In this document: piece by piece, positions 1 to 8,002 of the stretch
Layout of the letters: each line of letters begins with the position of its first letter
Position numbering within the stretch: the first letter of the stretch is position 1
From: Lachnospiraceae bacterium
Lineage (GTDB): Bacteria; Bacillota; Clostridia; Lachnospirales; Lachnospiraceae
DNA length: 64,000 bases
Direction of reading: 5' to 3'
Assembly: GCA_910575475.1 (NCBI GenBank)
Contig: CAJTGD010000001.1
Coordinates: 124,001 to 188,000 of the forward strand
The notes under the pieces: generated by a model
What the model was told of the DNA's origin: nothing
Databases searched by the model: none
Seen by the model: the letters and a program-made list of their open reading frames with translations, nothing else
Position numbers and translations under genes: made by a program

Positions 1-2
1 CC

Positions 3-398
3 GAGGACTACATCGTCAAGCCCTTTGAAATGCTGGAGCTCCTGGTACGGGTCGAAAAGGTCCTGGACCGTTTCCAGAAAAAAGAAGAGGACTGCTACTG
101 CATCCGGGATGTGGAAATCCTCCCGAAGGAGCGGATCGTGCGCAGAGCCGGAACCGTCATCCCCTTCAAACCCATGGAATTTGACTGCCTTCTGCTCCTG
201 ATCCGGTATAAAAATATTGCCCTCAGCCGGGAGCAGCTTCTGCAGATGCTCTGGGGCGTGGAATTTGACGGCGAGACCCGGACCATCGATGTCCATGTCG
301 GAAGGATCCGCAAAAAACTGGGCTTCCAGGATGTCATAAAGACCGTCCCCCGTATCGGATACCGGCTGGAGGATCGCCCGGAGGAGGAAATGCCATGA
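3..398 (+). CDS. OmpR/PhoB-family response regulator, 3' part
   Basis: Only the C-terminal part is in the window; the frame is open from base 3 and has no start here. The first residues, EDYIVKPFEMLELLVRVEKVL, carry the conserved Lys-Pro that closes a receiver domain. A winged-helix Trans_reg_C domain follows, with the recognition segment around RTIDVHVGRIRKKLG. It should bind DNA when phosphorylated by the kinase encoded next. Its TGA overlaps the kinase ATG by 4 bp, so the two are translationally coupled. Family is certain; the regulon is unknown. Confidence 0.93.
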   Translation, partial: EDYIVKPFEMLELLVRVEKVLDRFQKKEEDCYCIRDVEILPKERIVRRAGTVIPFKPMEFDCLLLLIRYKNIALSREQLLQMLWGVEFDGETRTIDVHVGRIRKKLGFQDVIKTVPRIGYRLEDRPEEEMP

Positions 399-1843
399 AG
401 CTGAGAACCAAGATCACCCTGGCCTCGGTCAGCCTGCTCCTTTTCCTGTCCCAGGCATTCTCCATCTGGAACCTGGCAAAGACCCAGGAGCAGATCATTG
501 AAAATATCCGCTCCTACGAGGAGGACCGGCTGACATCGGAGGTATTCCGTTTCGACAAAGAACTGGTCCAAAAAGAGTACCGCGATGTCCGCAGCGCCAA
601 ATACGCCGCCCTGGCCACTTTTACCCCCGGCTACAGCGAAAACGCCGTCCTCTATTATGACAATGAAGAGCTGTACAACCTCAGTCCCTATCATTTCGAC
701 ATGTCTGAGCTGTCCGGTGATCTGGAGAAGGATACCCTTTCCTCTGGTTTCGAGACCGTGACCATAGAGGCCCCGCAGCAGGACATCTTTCTGGAAGAGA
801 TAAACGGCCGCCATCTGATGATCCTTTTTCGGGATGTGGAAGTCTATGACAAAGAGGGTTCCATAAATTCACTGGGCACCCTGCGCATCCTCCACTACCG
901 CGACATCACCGCAGTCTATGAGTCCAAACGTCTGCTCTTTTTCCAGGGCATTGCCGTGGCCCTGCTCCTTTCCGTCCTTCTGGCTCTGCTGCTTACATAC
1001 ATTCTCCAGCGGATCCTGGCCCCCTTCTACCTTCTGCGCGATGCGGCAAATGTGATCGCACAAGGGGATTATGAGAAGCGTGTGGAGCATCCGGGAACCG
1101 ATGAGGTGGGCGAAGTCTCCCGGAGCTTCAATCAAATGGCGGAGCGGATCGAAGAGCACATCCGCACCCTTGCGGAAATGAACGAAACCCAGCGTCAGCT
1201 CATCGGCTCCCTTGCCCACGAGCTGAAAACTCCCATGACCGGGATCCAGGGCTATGCGGAGCTGCTGCAGAGAGTCCAGCTTCCTCCCCTCAAACAGGCC
1301 GACGCCCTGCATTATATAGAAGAGGAATGCATCCGCCTCTCCCGCCTTTCCGCGAAAATGCTCCTGCTCACCGATCTGTCCCGCGAGGACACGATTGAAA
1401 AGAAGCCCTGTTCCGTAGCCGCGCTTTTCTCCCAGGCAAAAGAGGTCACCCACTACCGCCTGAAAGAAAAGAATCTCCGCCTGCAGATCAACCTGAAACA
1501 GGATTTTCACGTCGAAGGGGATGCCGACCTCCTGCAAAGCTTCATCACCAACCTCATCGACAATGCCTGCAAAGCCAGCCCTCCCGGTTCCCGCATCCGC
1601 CTGATCGGGACAGCCTCCGGGATCTTTGTAAAGGATGAAGGGATCGGCATCCCCCAGGATGAGATCACCCGGATCACAGAGCCCTTTTATATGGTAAATA
1701 AATCCCGCTCCCGAAAGCAGGGCGGCGCCGGCCTCGGCCTTTCCCTGTGCCTCCAGATCGCCCGTCTCCACGGCGGCCGCCTGGAAATCCGAAGCACTCC
1801 CGAAAAAGGGACTTGCATCGGAATGCATATTGAGATAACATAG
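395..1843 (+). CDS. Membrane sensor histidine kinase (HAMP-HisKA-HATPase)
   Basis: A 482-aa sensor kinase. One membrane helix lies near residues 7-26 and a second near 180-208, enclosing an extracytoplasmic sensor of about 150 residues. A HAMP linker follows (about 208-255), then a HisKA domain with the phospho-acceptor His275 in SLAHELKTPM, then an HATPase domain with an N box (NLIDNACKAS) and a G1 box (DEGIGIP). It should autophosphorylate and pass phosphate to the overlapping upstream regulator. The lipoprotein gene 13 bp downstream is probably co-transcribed and may be the sensed partner or an output. The ligand is unknown. Confidence 0.93.
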   Translation: MKLRTKITLASVSLLLFLSQAFSIWNLAKTQEQIIENIRSYEEDRLTSEVFRFDKELVQKEYRDVRSAKYAALATFTPGYSENAVLYYDNEELYNLSPYHFDMSELSGDLEKDTLSSGFETVTIEAPQQDIFLEEINGRHLMILFRDVEVYDKEGSINSLGTLRILHYRDITAVYESKRLLFFQGIAVALLLSVLLALLLTYILQRILAPFYLLRDAANVIAQGDYEKRVEHPGTDEVGEVSRSFNQMAERIEEHIRTLAEMNETQRQLIGSLAHELKTPMTGIQGYAELLQRVQLPPLKQADALHYIEEECIRLSRLSAKMLLLTDLSREDTIEKKPCSVAALFSQAKEVTHYRLKEKNLRLQINLKQDFHVEGDADLLQSFITNLIDNACKASPPGSRIRLIGTASGIFVKDEGIGIPQDEITRITEPFYMVNKSRSRKQGGAGLGLSLCLQIARLHGGRLEIRSTPEKGTCIGMHIEIT

Positions 1844-1856
1844 AGGAGGACTACCA

Positions 1857-3398
1857 ATGAAAAGGATATCCATGCTGCTTTTCCTCACAATGCTGTCGGT
1901 CTGTATTGCCGCAGGCTGCAGCAAAGAGTCCGAAAAGCACATCCATGTACAGGAAAAGACTGAACTGAATACAGACAGCTACCGACAGGCTTCGGATCCC
2001 TCTGAGGAAGGCAAAGGCTTCGAGGATTCGGACAACGGTTCAGATTCCGCCCGCAGAGCTGCCCTTGCAGGCCGGCTGCAGGTTCCGGAGACATACACCT
2101 TTTCCAGAGAATTTCCGAACAGCAGTGTCTCGCTGTCCTGCCGGGCCAAAATCGACCTTCCTGATGCGGATCAGATCTCTGTCTGCAAAGTCAGCCAGAA
2201 GCCCTTCGACCAGGATTGGATCGACCGGGTCACACACGCTTTCTTTGGTGACCTGCCTGTTTACGAATCCGCCAGGTATCAGCAGCCCACAAAGGAATGG
2301 GCACGCGAAAAGCTGCAGCGGCTTAAAGCTTTTCAGGCGCAGGGCATTACGGATCCATACGGCCATATCGAGTCCTCCCGGGCCGGCGGCAGCAAAAATC
2401 CGGAGATTGTATATAACCTGGAAGAAGATATCGAGCATTGGGAGATGGTTTATCAGAGTGCTCCCGAGACTGTTCAAAAAGTAAAGGTGTCCCCTGGTTT
2501 TGATCCGTCCGCGTTTGAAGCCAATGCCGCGGGTGATGTTTCCGCGCTCAGCTCTTTTTCCGGAATCGTCGAAATGGACGGCAATGTATTCGATTACTTT
2601 TTCAAAAAAAGCGGCCCAAGTCATATGGAAATCCGTGTCTTACAGGAAAGCGGAAAAAATCCTGACGAAACCTGGTTCGGTTATGACTGGTGGCCTTATG
2701 CTTCCGTTTCCGGCAATGACCATGCTCCTTCTTCGGAAATAGCAGAGCGTATCGAAGAGATCACCCCTTCCCAGGCCATAGAAACAGCCGACCAGTATAT
2801 GGAAGATCTGGGGCTTACTGATTTTTCCGCAAAGTATACGGAAGAAAGTATCAGCTACTGTGTGCCGGGAGACCTTCGGGCAGAGCGTATTTTTGTAGAC
2901 GGCGGCTGCAGAGTCGTATATACGCGCGATATCAAGGGATTTCCGATTACATATGAGATGCATCCCGGAGGCGGTATTCCGTCCGGACAATCTCCGTTGA
3001 ATACCTGGGCGAACGAATCAGTCGAATTCTATGTCAACCAGGACGGGCTGCAAAAAGCCTTGATCCGCAATCTATACGAGATTGAGGAAACCGTGGCTGA
3101 CAACATAGAACTGCTGACCTTTCCGGAAATCATGGAAATTTTCGGAAAGGTAATGCCCCTTTACCTTTCCGGGAACACTGACAAACTGACCATCGACAGG
3201 ATCGCCCTGGGCTATGCAAGAATCTATGATCCGGGTATGGACAGCACTGTCGGGCTTCTGGTTCCTGTCTGGGATTTTTTCGGAACAATTAAATTCACCA
3301 TTGACGGTGAATCCCGTACTCAGGACGATCCTACCATCAGCCTCCTGACGATCAATGCGGCTGACGGGAGCGTTATCAGCCGGGATTACGGATATTAA
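1857..3398 (+). CDS. Predicted lipoprotein linked to the two-component system
   Basis: A 513-aa protein with a type II signal peptide: MKR, a hydrophobic stretch, then the lipobox IAAGC with Cys near residue 21. It should be lipid-anchored outside the membrane. It begins 13 bp after the histidine kinase, with an AGGAGG ribosome site just before the ATG, so it belongs to the same operon. The rest is acidic, soluble and has no motif I can name. Placement suggests a cell-envelope sensor accessory or a target of the system, but that is inference. It could belong to one of the DUF lipoprotein families common in Lachnospiraceae. Confidence 0.8.
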   Translation: MKRISMLLFLTMLSVCIAAGCSKESEKHIHVQEKTELNTDSYRQASDPSEEGKGFEDSDNGSDSARRAALAGRLQVPETYTFSREFPNSSVSLSCRAKIDLPDADQISVCKVSQKPFDQDWIDRVTHAFFGDLPVYESARYQQPTKEWAREKLQRLKAFQAQGITDPYGHIESSRAGGSKNPEIVYNLEEDIEHWEMVYQSAPETVQKVKVSPGFDPSAFEANAAGDVSALSSFSGIVEMDGNVFDYFFKKSGPSHMEIRVLQESGKNPDETWFGYDWWPYASVSGNDHAPSSEIAERIEEITPSQAIETADQYMEDLGLTDFSAKYTEESISYCVPGDLRAERIFVDGGCRVVYTRDIKGFPITYEMHPGGGIPSGQSPLNTWANESVEFYVNQDGLQKALIRNLYEIEETVADNIELLTFPEIMEIFGKVMPLYLSGNTDKLTIDRIALGYARIYDPGMDSTVGLLVPVWDFFGTIKFTIDGESRTQDDPTISLLTINAADGSVISRDYGY

Positions 3399-3524
3399 GG
3401 AATATTTAGCAGCAATTCCTAAGCCCGACATTTATCATATACTATACCGCGCTGCGCAGTACGCAATACCATCCGCAGCCGTTTACCGCTATACTATATT
3501 ATATTTTAACAAGGAGAACTACCC

Positions 3525-5390
3525 ATGAACCCAACAGACACCCCGACCACAGGCAACGCACAGAACAGCACGCAGGAAGCGCAAAAGACAGATTCCCGGA
3601 ATCATTCCGCGGACCTTTCTCAGGAGACTTTGCAAAACAGTCCGCAGGACAAACCACAGAAGAGTCCTCAGAGCAGTTCCGCAAATTCCTCTCAGGATCC
3701 TTCCCTCAAGGACTCTGGGCACGATCCCGCTGGTTCCTCTCAGGATCCTTCCCTCAAGAACTCTGGGCACGATTCCGCTGGTTCCTCTCAGAGTCCTTCC
3801 CAGGAAGACTCCCTGCACAGTGCCGCGGAGACCCCACAGACTTCCTCCCAGGAATACTCTGTACAAAATCCCGCAGCTTTAGATTCCTCCAGGGACCCTT
3901 CTCCGAAGGTTTCTTCAAACACCCCCGCAGCTTCCCCCCAGTCTCCCTCCAGGGATTCTTCGCCGGAAGCCCCAGCTGCTTCTCCTGAGCCTGCGAAAAC
4001 ACTGCCCTGGAAAAAGATTGCCGCCTGGACCGCTGCTGCCGTTGCCGCCGTACTGCTGCTTACATACCTGGGTGTCTCCATCTATTTCCGGAGCCACTAC
4101 CTGTTCCACACCGCCATCAACGGACAGGATTTTTCCTGCCAGACCGCAGACGACGCCCATACCTTTTTCGCAGGCGAAGCAAACGCCTATTCTCTGACGA
4201 TCACAGAGAGCGGCGGCAAGACCGAGGACATCACCGGAAACGACATCCGCATGACCTGGAACGACGATCAGGCGCTGGAGAACATACTGAAGGACCAGAA
4301 TGCATTTTCCTGGCCTTTTGCATACTTCAAAGAAACATCCGAAGAGGTTGTCTTTGAGATCTCCTACGATAAATCCGCCCTGGAAAAGAAGGTAGACACC
4401 TTGAATGCCGTAACTGCGGAACCGATCCAGCCCCAGTCCGCCTATCCGGAATTTGACGGCAATGCCTATGTGATCAAGCCGGAAGTATACGGAACCGACC
4501 TGGACTCAGAAAAGCTGAAAAAGCAGATCCATCAATCGGTAGCCCAATTGGAAGAAGGAATCGATCTCCAGGAGGAAGGCTTCTACAAAGCCCCGAAATA
4601 TACCACAGAATCCAAGGAGCTGAAAGACCTCTGCCAGACCCTGAACCAATACTGCAAGGCCAGCATCACCTATGAGATGGATGTGCCCGTCGTGGTAGAT
4701 AAGGCATTGATCTCCACCTGGCTGTCCTATGACGAAAATTTCCATGTTACACTGAACGAGGCCGCGATCCGAAACTGGATGACTGAATTCGGCAAACGTT
4801 ATGACACCGTAGGCACTACCAGGCCGCTGACCACCCCAGCCGGAAAAGCCACTGAGGTTTCCGGCGGAACCTACGGCTGGATCATCAATGAGGACGCGGA
4901 ATTTCCCGCACTGGTAAACAGCATCCGAAGCGGCGAGGTTGTAACAAAAGCTCCCGCCTGCGACCAGACCGCCGCCTCCCATGCTCCCCAGGACTGGGGC
5001 GGCACATTCGCGGAAGTGGATCTGACCGCCCAGCATATGTGGTATCTGGAAAATGGGACTGTTGTGTTTGAGTCCGATGTGGTCACCGGAAAGGGCAGCA
5101 CGCCCACTCCTCCCGGAGTATACAACATCCTGGAAAAGCTGTCGCCCACCGTTTTGATCGGGAATATCGATCCGGTAACAAAAGAGCCGGAATACCGGTC
5201 GCCCGTAGATTTCTGGATGCGCGTCACCTGGAGCGGCATCGGCTTCCACGACGCCACCTGGCAGCCCGCGTTCGGCGGAGACGTCTACCTCTGGAACGGC
5301 TCCCACGGCTGTATCAACATGCCCTACTACAATGCCCAGGAATTATATTCCATCCTGCAGATCGGGACACCAGTGGTTGTGCATTACTAA
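3525..5390 (+). CDS. L,D-transpeptidase (YkuD) with low-complexity N-terminus
   Basis: A 621-aa cell-wall enzyme. Residues 1-160 are rich in Ser, Gln, Pro and Asp and include a 16-residue repeat. One membrane helix follows (about 164-188), then a long extracytoplasmic region resembling the peptidoglycan-binding domains found before YkuD, and a C-terminal YkuD domain with the catalytic motif SHGCINMP (His594, Cys596). It should form 3-3 cross-links or attach proteins to peptidoglycan. Topology is cytoplasmic N-terminus with the enzyme outside. AAGGAG precedes the ATG. A hairpin terminator follows the stop, so it is probably monocistronic. Confidence 0.92.
   Translation: MNPTDTPTTGNAQNSTQEAQKTDSRNHSADLSQETLQNSPQDKPQKSPQSSSANSSQDPSLKDSGHDPAGSSQDPSLKNSGHDSAGSSQSPSQEDSLHSAAETPQTSSQEYSVQNPAALDSSRDPSPKVSSNTPAASPQSPSRDSSPEAPAASPEPAKTLPWKKIAAWTAAAVAAVLLLTYLGVSIYFRSHYLFHTAINGQDFSCQTADDAHTFFAGEANAYSLTITESGGKTEDITGNDIRMTWNDDQALENILKDQNAFSWPFAYFKETSEEVVFEISYDKSALEKKVDTLNAVTAEPIQPQSAYPEFDGNAYVIKPEVYGTDLDSEKLKKQIHQSVAQLEEGIDLQEEGFYKAPKYTTESKELKDLCQTLNQYCKASITYEMDVPVVVDKALISTWLSYDENFHVTLNEAAIRNWMTEFGKRYDTVGTTRPLTTPAGKATEVSGGTYGWIINEDAEFPALVNSIRSGEVVTKAPACDQTAASHAPQDWGGTFAEVDLTAQHMWYLENGTVVFESDVVTGKGSTPTPPGVYNILEKLSPTVLIGNIDPVTKEPEYRSPVDFWMRVTWSGIGFHDATWQPAFGGDVYLWNGSHGCINMPYYNAQELYSILQIGTPVVVHY
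3686..3800 (+). repeat. 48-bp tandem repeat inside the L,D-transpeptidase gene
   Basis: Two full 48-bp units (3686-3733 and 3734-3781) differ at about two positions, and a partial third unit follows. Each unit encodes 16 residues of the type SSQDPSLKxSGHDxAG. The period is a multiple of three, so copy-number change would keep the reading frame. Confidence 0.9.
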
Positions 5391-5411
5391 AATACGCCAA
5401 TACCAGAAATA

Positions 5412-5453
5412 AAAAATGCTATGCAAGGAGTTATTCAATTGCATGGCATTTTT
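5412..5453 (+). terminator. Rho-independent terminator after the L,D-transpeptidase
   Basis: The stem aaaaatgc-t-atgcaa pairs with ttgcat-g-gcattttt around a 12-nt loop and is followed by a T-rich run. It lies about 20 bp after the stop codon. Confidence 0.85.
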
Positions 5454-5553
5454 TCTTTTTGAAAACTATCATCCCGAATTTCTCCGTGTCCAACGGACGT
5501 ACAGCCGTCACCAAAGGACTTACTTTTCTATATTTTTTATTTCTATAAAAATA

Positions 5554-5583
5554 TTGACAATGTATATACTATTGTATATACTA
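5554..5583 (+). promoter_or_regulatory. mazEF promoter with direct-repeat operator
   Basis: A sigma-A-type promoter: -35 TTGACA (5554-5559), 17-bp spacer, -10 TATACT (5577-5582). Two exact copies of TGTATATACTA (5561-5571 and 5573-5583), 12 bp apart, fill the spacer and cover the -10. Their position fits autorepression by the MazE or MazE-MazF complex. Confidence 0.8.
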
Positions 5584-5606
5584 ACCAAAAAAAAGGAGAT
5601 GATTTT

Positions 5607-5852
5607 ATGCAGGCAACAATCCAGAAATGGGGCAATTCACAGGGAATACGGATCCCTAAAGCCTTTCTTGAAGCACTGGGCATGATGGAAAACGATCTTG
5701 TCGAATTAAGCCGTGTTGACGATCATATTGTAATAAAGAAAGCAAAAAAGGAAAGCAAACTGACATTAGAGCAGATTTTTAAAGACTATGAAGGAGAAAG
5801 CACCGCAGAGGAATTTGATTGGGGCGCTCCTGTCGGAAAGGAAGTATGGTAA
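5607..5852 (+). CDS. mazE: MazE-type antitoxin (AbrB fold)
   Basis: An 81-aa protein with an N-terminal swapped-hairpin AbrB/MazE DNA-binding domain, recognisable from KWGNSQGIRIPKAFLEALGM, and an acidic C-terminal tail (about 55-81) of the kind that wraps the toxin. It should neutralise the neighbouring ribonuclease and repress the operon. An AAAGGAG site precedes the ATG, and the TAA overlaps the toxin ATG, so the two are coupled. Length is normal for the family. Confidence 0.92.
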   Translation: MQATIQKWGNSQGIRIPKAFLEALGMMENDLVELSRVDDHIVIKKAKKESKLTLEQIFKDYEGESTAEEFDWGAPVGKEVW

Positions 5853-6178
5853 TGTACATTCCCAAACAGGGAGATATCGTATATTTAGATTTTAGTCCTC
5901 AATCCGGACATGAACAGGCTGGCAGAAGGCCCGGAGTCGTAATCAGCAATGAACAATTTTATTTGAAGACAAAGCTTGCCATCGTCTGCCCCATTACGAA
6001 CACAAACAATCAATTTCCGTTGCATATTCCATTGGATGGCCGTACAAAAACGACAGGTGTCATCCTGACCGAACACATAAAATGCCTGGATGTTGTCAGC
6101 AGAAATATTCAGTTTGCGGAAAAGATGCCGAAAGATTTATTAGATAAAATACTGGTATATGTAAATGCGTTTTTTTAA
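5852..6178 (+). CDS. mazF: MazF-type mRNA interferase toxin
   Basis: A 108-aa PemK/MazF ribonuclease. The motifs GDIVYLDFSPQSGHEQAGRR, PGVVIS and the TNTNN loop are typical, and the basic loop between the first strands should bind RNA. It cuts mRNA at short specific sequences when free of antitoxin. The ATG at 5852 overlaps the antitoxin stop by one base; an in-frame ATG at 5846 (MVMYIPK) is an alternative start. The protein is full length with no visible lesion. Confidence 0.92.
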   Translation: MYIPKQGDIVYLDFSPQSGHEQAGRRPGVVISNEQFYLKTKLAIVCPITNTNNQFPLHIPLDGRTKTTGVILTEHIKCLDVVSRNIQFAEKMPKDLLDKILVYVNAFF

Positions 6179-6240
6179 TTGAGGATCCCCATCAAAGTGA
6201 CTGTCTCAATTTTTACAGCTTCACCACATAACATACGCAT

Positions 6241-6289
6241 AGCGTAAGGAACTGTCATGAAAGTTTATTTCATGACAGTTCCTTACGCT
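6241..6289. repeat. 22-bp perfect palindrome overlapping the yitT stop
   Basis: The 22-base arms 6241-6262 and 6268-6289 are exact inverse complements around a 5-nt loop. The right arm contains the stop codon of the minus-strand YitT gene (6283-6285). It can act as a transcript-end hairpin for both converging transcripts, but no long T-run follows, so it may instead be a mobile palindromic repeat. Confidence 0.85.
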
Positions 6290-7137
6290 TCCTTAAATCC
6301 TTCTCCCACCACTTCATTGGATTCCATGATCACAATAAAGCACTTCGGGTCGATCTCCTTCACCATTTTCCGGATAGAATACATCTGCTTATTGTTGCAG
6401 GCGCACATCACCACTTCCTTCTTCGCACCGGTATAGCTTCCCTTCCCGGTCAGGATCGTAGCGCCCCTGCCGATATATTCATCAATCTTACCTGCAACCT
6501 CCTGCCCCTTATCCGTCACGATCAGAGTCATCTTTCCGGAGTCAATACCGTACATGATCTTATCGATGACCACTGTCAGCAGATAGGAAATGATCAGTCC
6601 GTAGATGGTCGCGTCCACATCCCGGAAGATCACCCCGCCCAGCAGTACGATCGCGCAGTCCAGGGCGAACACGATCCGTCCCAGGGAAATATGCGGCTTC
6701 TTCACCCGGATCGCCATGGACACAAAATCCATTCCCCCGGTGGATGAGCTGTTCATGAAGATCAGCGCATAGCCCAGCCCCGAAAAAATGCCGGTGCAGA
6801 TGGCCGCCAGCATCCTTTCCCCGGAATACACCGGAAACAGCGGTACAATATAGTCCGTGATCAGAGAGGTGATAATGACCGAGCGCACCGAACGCACAAA
6901 AAACTCCCGCCCCAGCGTCCGATAACATCCGACCGCGATCGGGACATTCAGGAGCATGGTGGCAAGTCCGATGGGAACTCCCCACAGCCGGAACAGGATC
7001 AACGCGATACCCGACACCCCGGCCAGCGGAAATTCCGCATTTGCCGCAAAATTATAAATTCCGGCCCCGATCAGGATCCCGCCGAATACATCAATAAAAA
7101 GGTCGTACCACAGCCTTTTCCAGTCCAGTTTGATCAT
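6283..7137 (-). CDS. YitT family membrane protein (DUF161 + DUF2179)
   Basis: A 284-aa protein with about five or six N-terminal membrane helices (residues 10-180) and a C-terminal soluble DUF2179 domain (about 190-284) containing KGxY, VVMCACNNKQ and IDPKCFIVI segments. YitT proteins are widespread in Firmicutes; their transport or sensing role is not settled. A GAGAGGGAAAG site precedes the ATG. It is separated from niaR by about 200 bp and is probably a single-gene unit. Confidence 0.88.
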   Translation of the reverse strand: MIKLDWKRLWYDLFIDVFGGILIGAGIYNFAANAEFPLAGVSGIALILFRLWGVPIGLATMLLNVPIAVGCYRTLGREFFVRSVRSVIITSLITDYIVPLFPVYSGERMLAAICTGIFSGLGYALIFMNSSSTGGMDFVSMAIRVKKPHISLGRIVFALDCAIVLLGGVIFRDVDATIYGLIISYLLTVVIDKIMYGIDSGKMTLIVTDKGQEVAGKIDEYIGRGATILTGKGSYTGAKKEVVMCACNNKQMYSIRKMVKEIDPKCFIVIMESNEVVGEGFKEA

Positions 7138-7252
7138 ATCTTCTTTCCCTCTCCGTAAATTCTTCTTAAATTAGTCCTCAAAGAGCATCCCATGAAAACC
7201 ATTCAGCCCCTTCATAAGGTATAGCATTCGCAAATCCGCTGATTTTATCCAA

Positions 7253-7339
7253 AGAAACTGTCCGAAAAGAATCTGTGCGTTTGACTTCCATAGGAAAGTT
7301 TATGATGCGTCATCTTCACAGGTTCTTTTCTACAGTTCC
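7253..7339. repeat. Imperfect inverted repeat between niaR and yitT
   Basis: The segment near 7253-7277 (AAACTGTCCGAAAAGAATCTG) and the inverse of 7315-7339 (GAACTGTAGAAAAGAACCTG) match at most positions. The end TTTTCTACAGTTCC also occurs near 19366-19379. It may terminate niaR or be a remnant of a short repeat family; support is limited. Confidence 0.45.
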
Positions 7340-7851
7340 TAACCTTCAATCAGAAATTCCTTCTCCCGCAGCATTTCCTCGATCATATCCAGCGTCTTTT
7401 CACAGTCCGCCTCCACCATATGGTAATGATAATCCGAAGTAATATTTTTCAGCGGACTCGATTTTCCCTTTTGGATATCCTGCAGAAATTCCGTCACATT
7501 TCTCCGGGAGCGGATCCCAAGCTCCGCCTTCATCCGCCCGTACACCCGATGGTTGACCATCACATTGACCACACAGCCGCCCAGATCCACGATGGAACAC
7601 AGTTCCTCCTCCATCCGCTCGTCCGTGTGCCGCACCTTGAACGTCCGGTTCACCGTATGGGGAGCATTCAGAATATACCCGCGGTGTGTAGATATGATAT
7701 CATATCCCGCGGCGCGGATCAACGCAATATCCTGCACGATCACCTGCCGGCTCACCTCGCAGCTCTCCGCCAGTGAACTGCCCGAAACAGGGGTCCTGCT
7801 GGTCCTGATTTTTTCTAAGATTTTATCCCTGCGCTCTGTTCCCGTCATCAT
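7339..7851 (-). CDS. niaR: NiaR/YrxA-type NAD biosynthesis repressor
   Basis: A 170-aa regulator with an N-terminal HTH_11 domain (about 1-60, with SGSSLAESCEVSRQVIVQDI as the DNA-binding helix pair) and a C-terminal 3H domain, whose three conserved histidines are visible as HTVNRT, NHRVYG and YHYHMV. In Firmicutes this family represses NAD synthesis and niacin uptake with nicotinic acid as co-repressor. It is the last gene of the nadA-nadB-nadC group, which strongly supports the role. Confidence 0.92.
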   Translation of the reverse strand: MMTGTERRDKILEKIRTSRTPVSGSSLAESCEVSRQVIVQDIALIRAAGYDIISTHRGYILNAPHTVNRTFKVRHTDERMEEELCSIVDLGGCVVNVMVNHRVYGRMKAELGIRSRRNVTEFLQDIQKGKSSPLKNITSDYHYHMVEADCEKTLDMIEEMLREKEFLIEG

Positions 7852-7910
7852 ACCCGATTCTTCCTTTCTGCCCCCATCTTCGATTTATCATGGTCCGCAC
7901 TTTCATACCG

Positions 7911-7952
7911 AAGGGCATCCCATTATGGCCATTCGGCCGTTTCAAAGGTATA
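7911..7952 (+). repeat. Interspersed 42-bp repeat, copy 1
   Basis: The 42 bases beginning aagggcatcccattatgg recur on the opposite strand at 55563-55605 with one substitution and a small indel near the end. Here it lies between niaR and nadC. Function unknown. Confidence 0.85.
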
Positions 7953-8002
7953 TTCTCTGTCATAATTCAGCATCACATACCATGGATCCGCTTTCTGCCC
8001 TT

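Noticed and set aside
95-1942. Long antisense frames opposite the kinase and regulator genes
   Set aside because: They lack ribosome sites and family motifs and mirror the codon pattern of the real plus-strand genes.
5416-5685. An 89-codon plus-strand frame over the mazEF promoter
   Set aside because: It overlaps the terminator, the promoter and the mazE start in another frame and has no conserved content.
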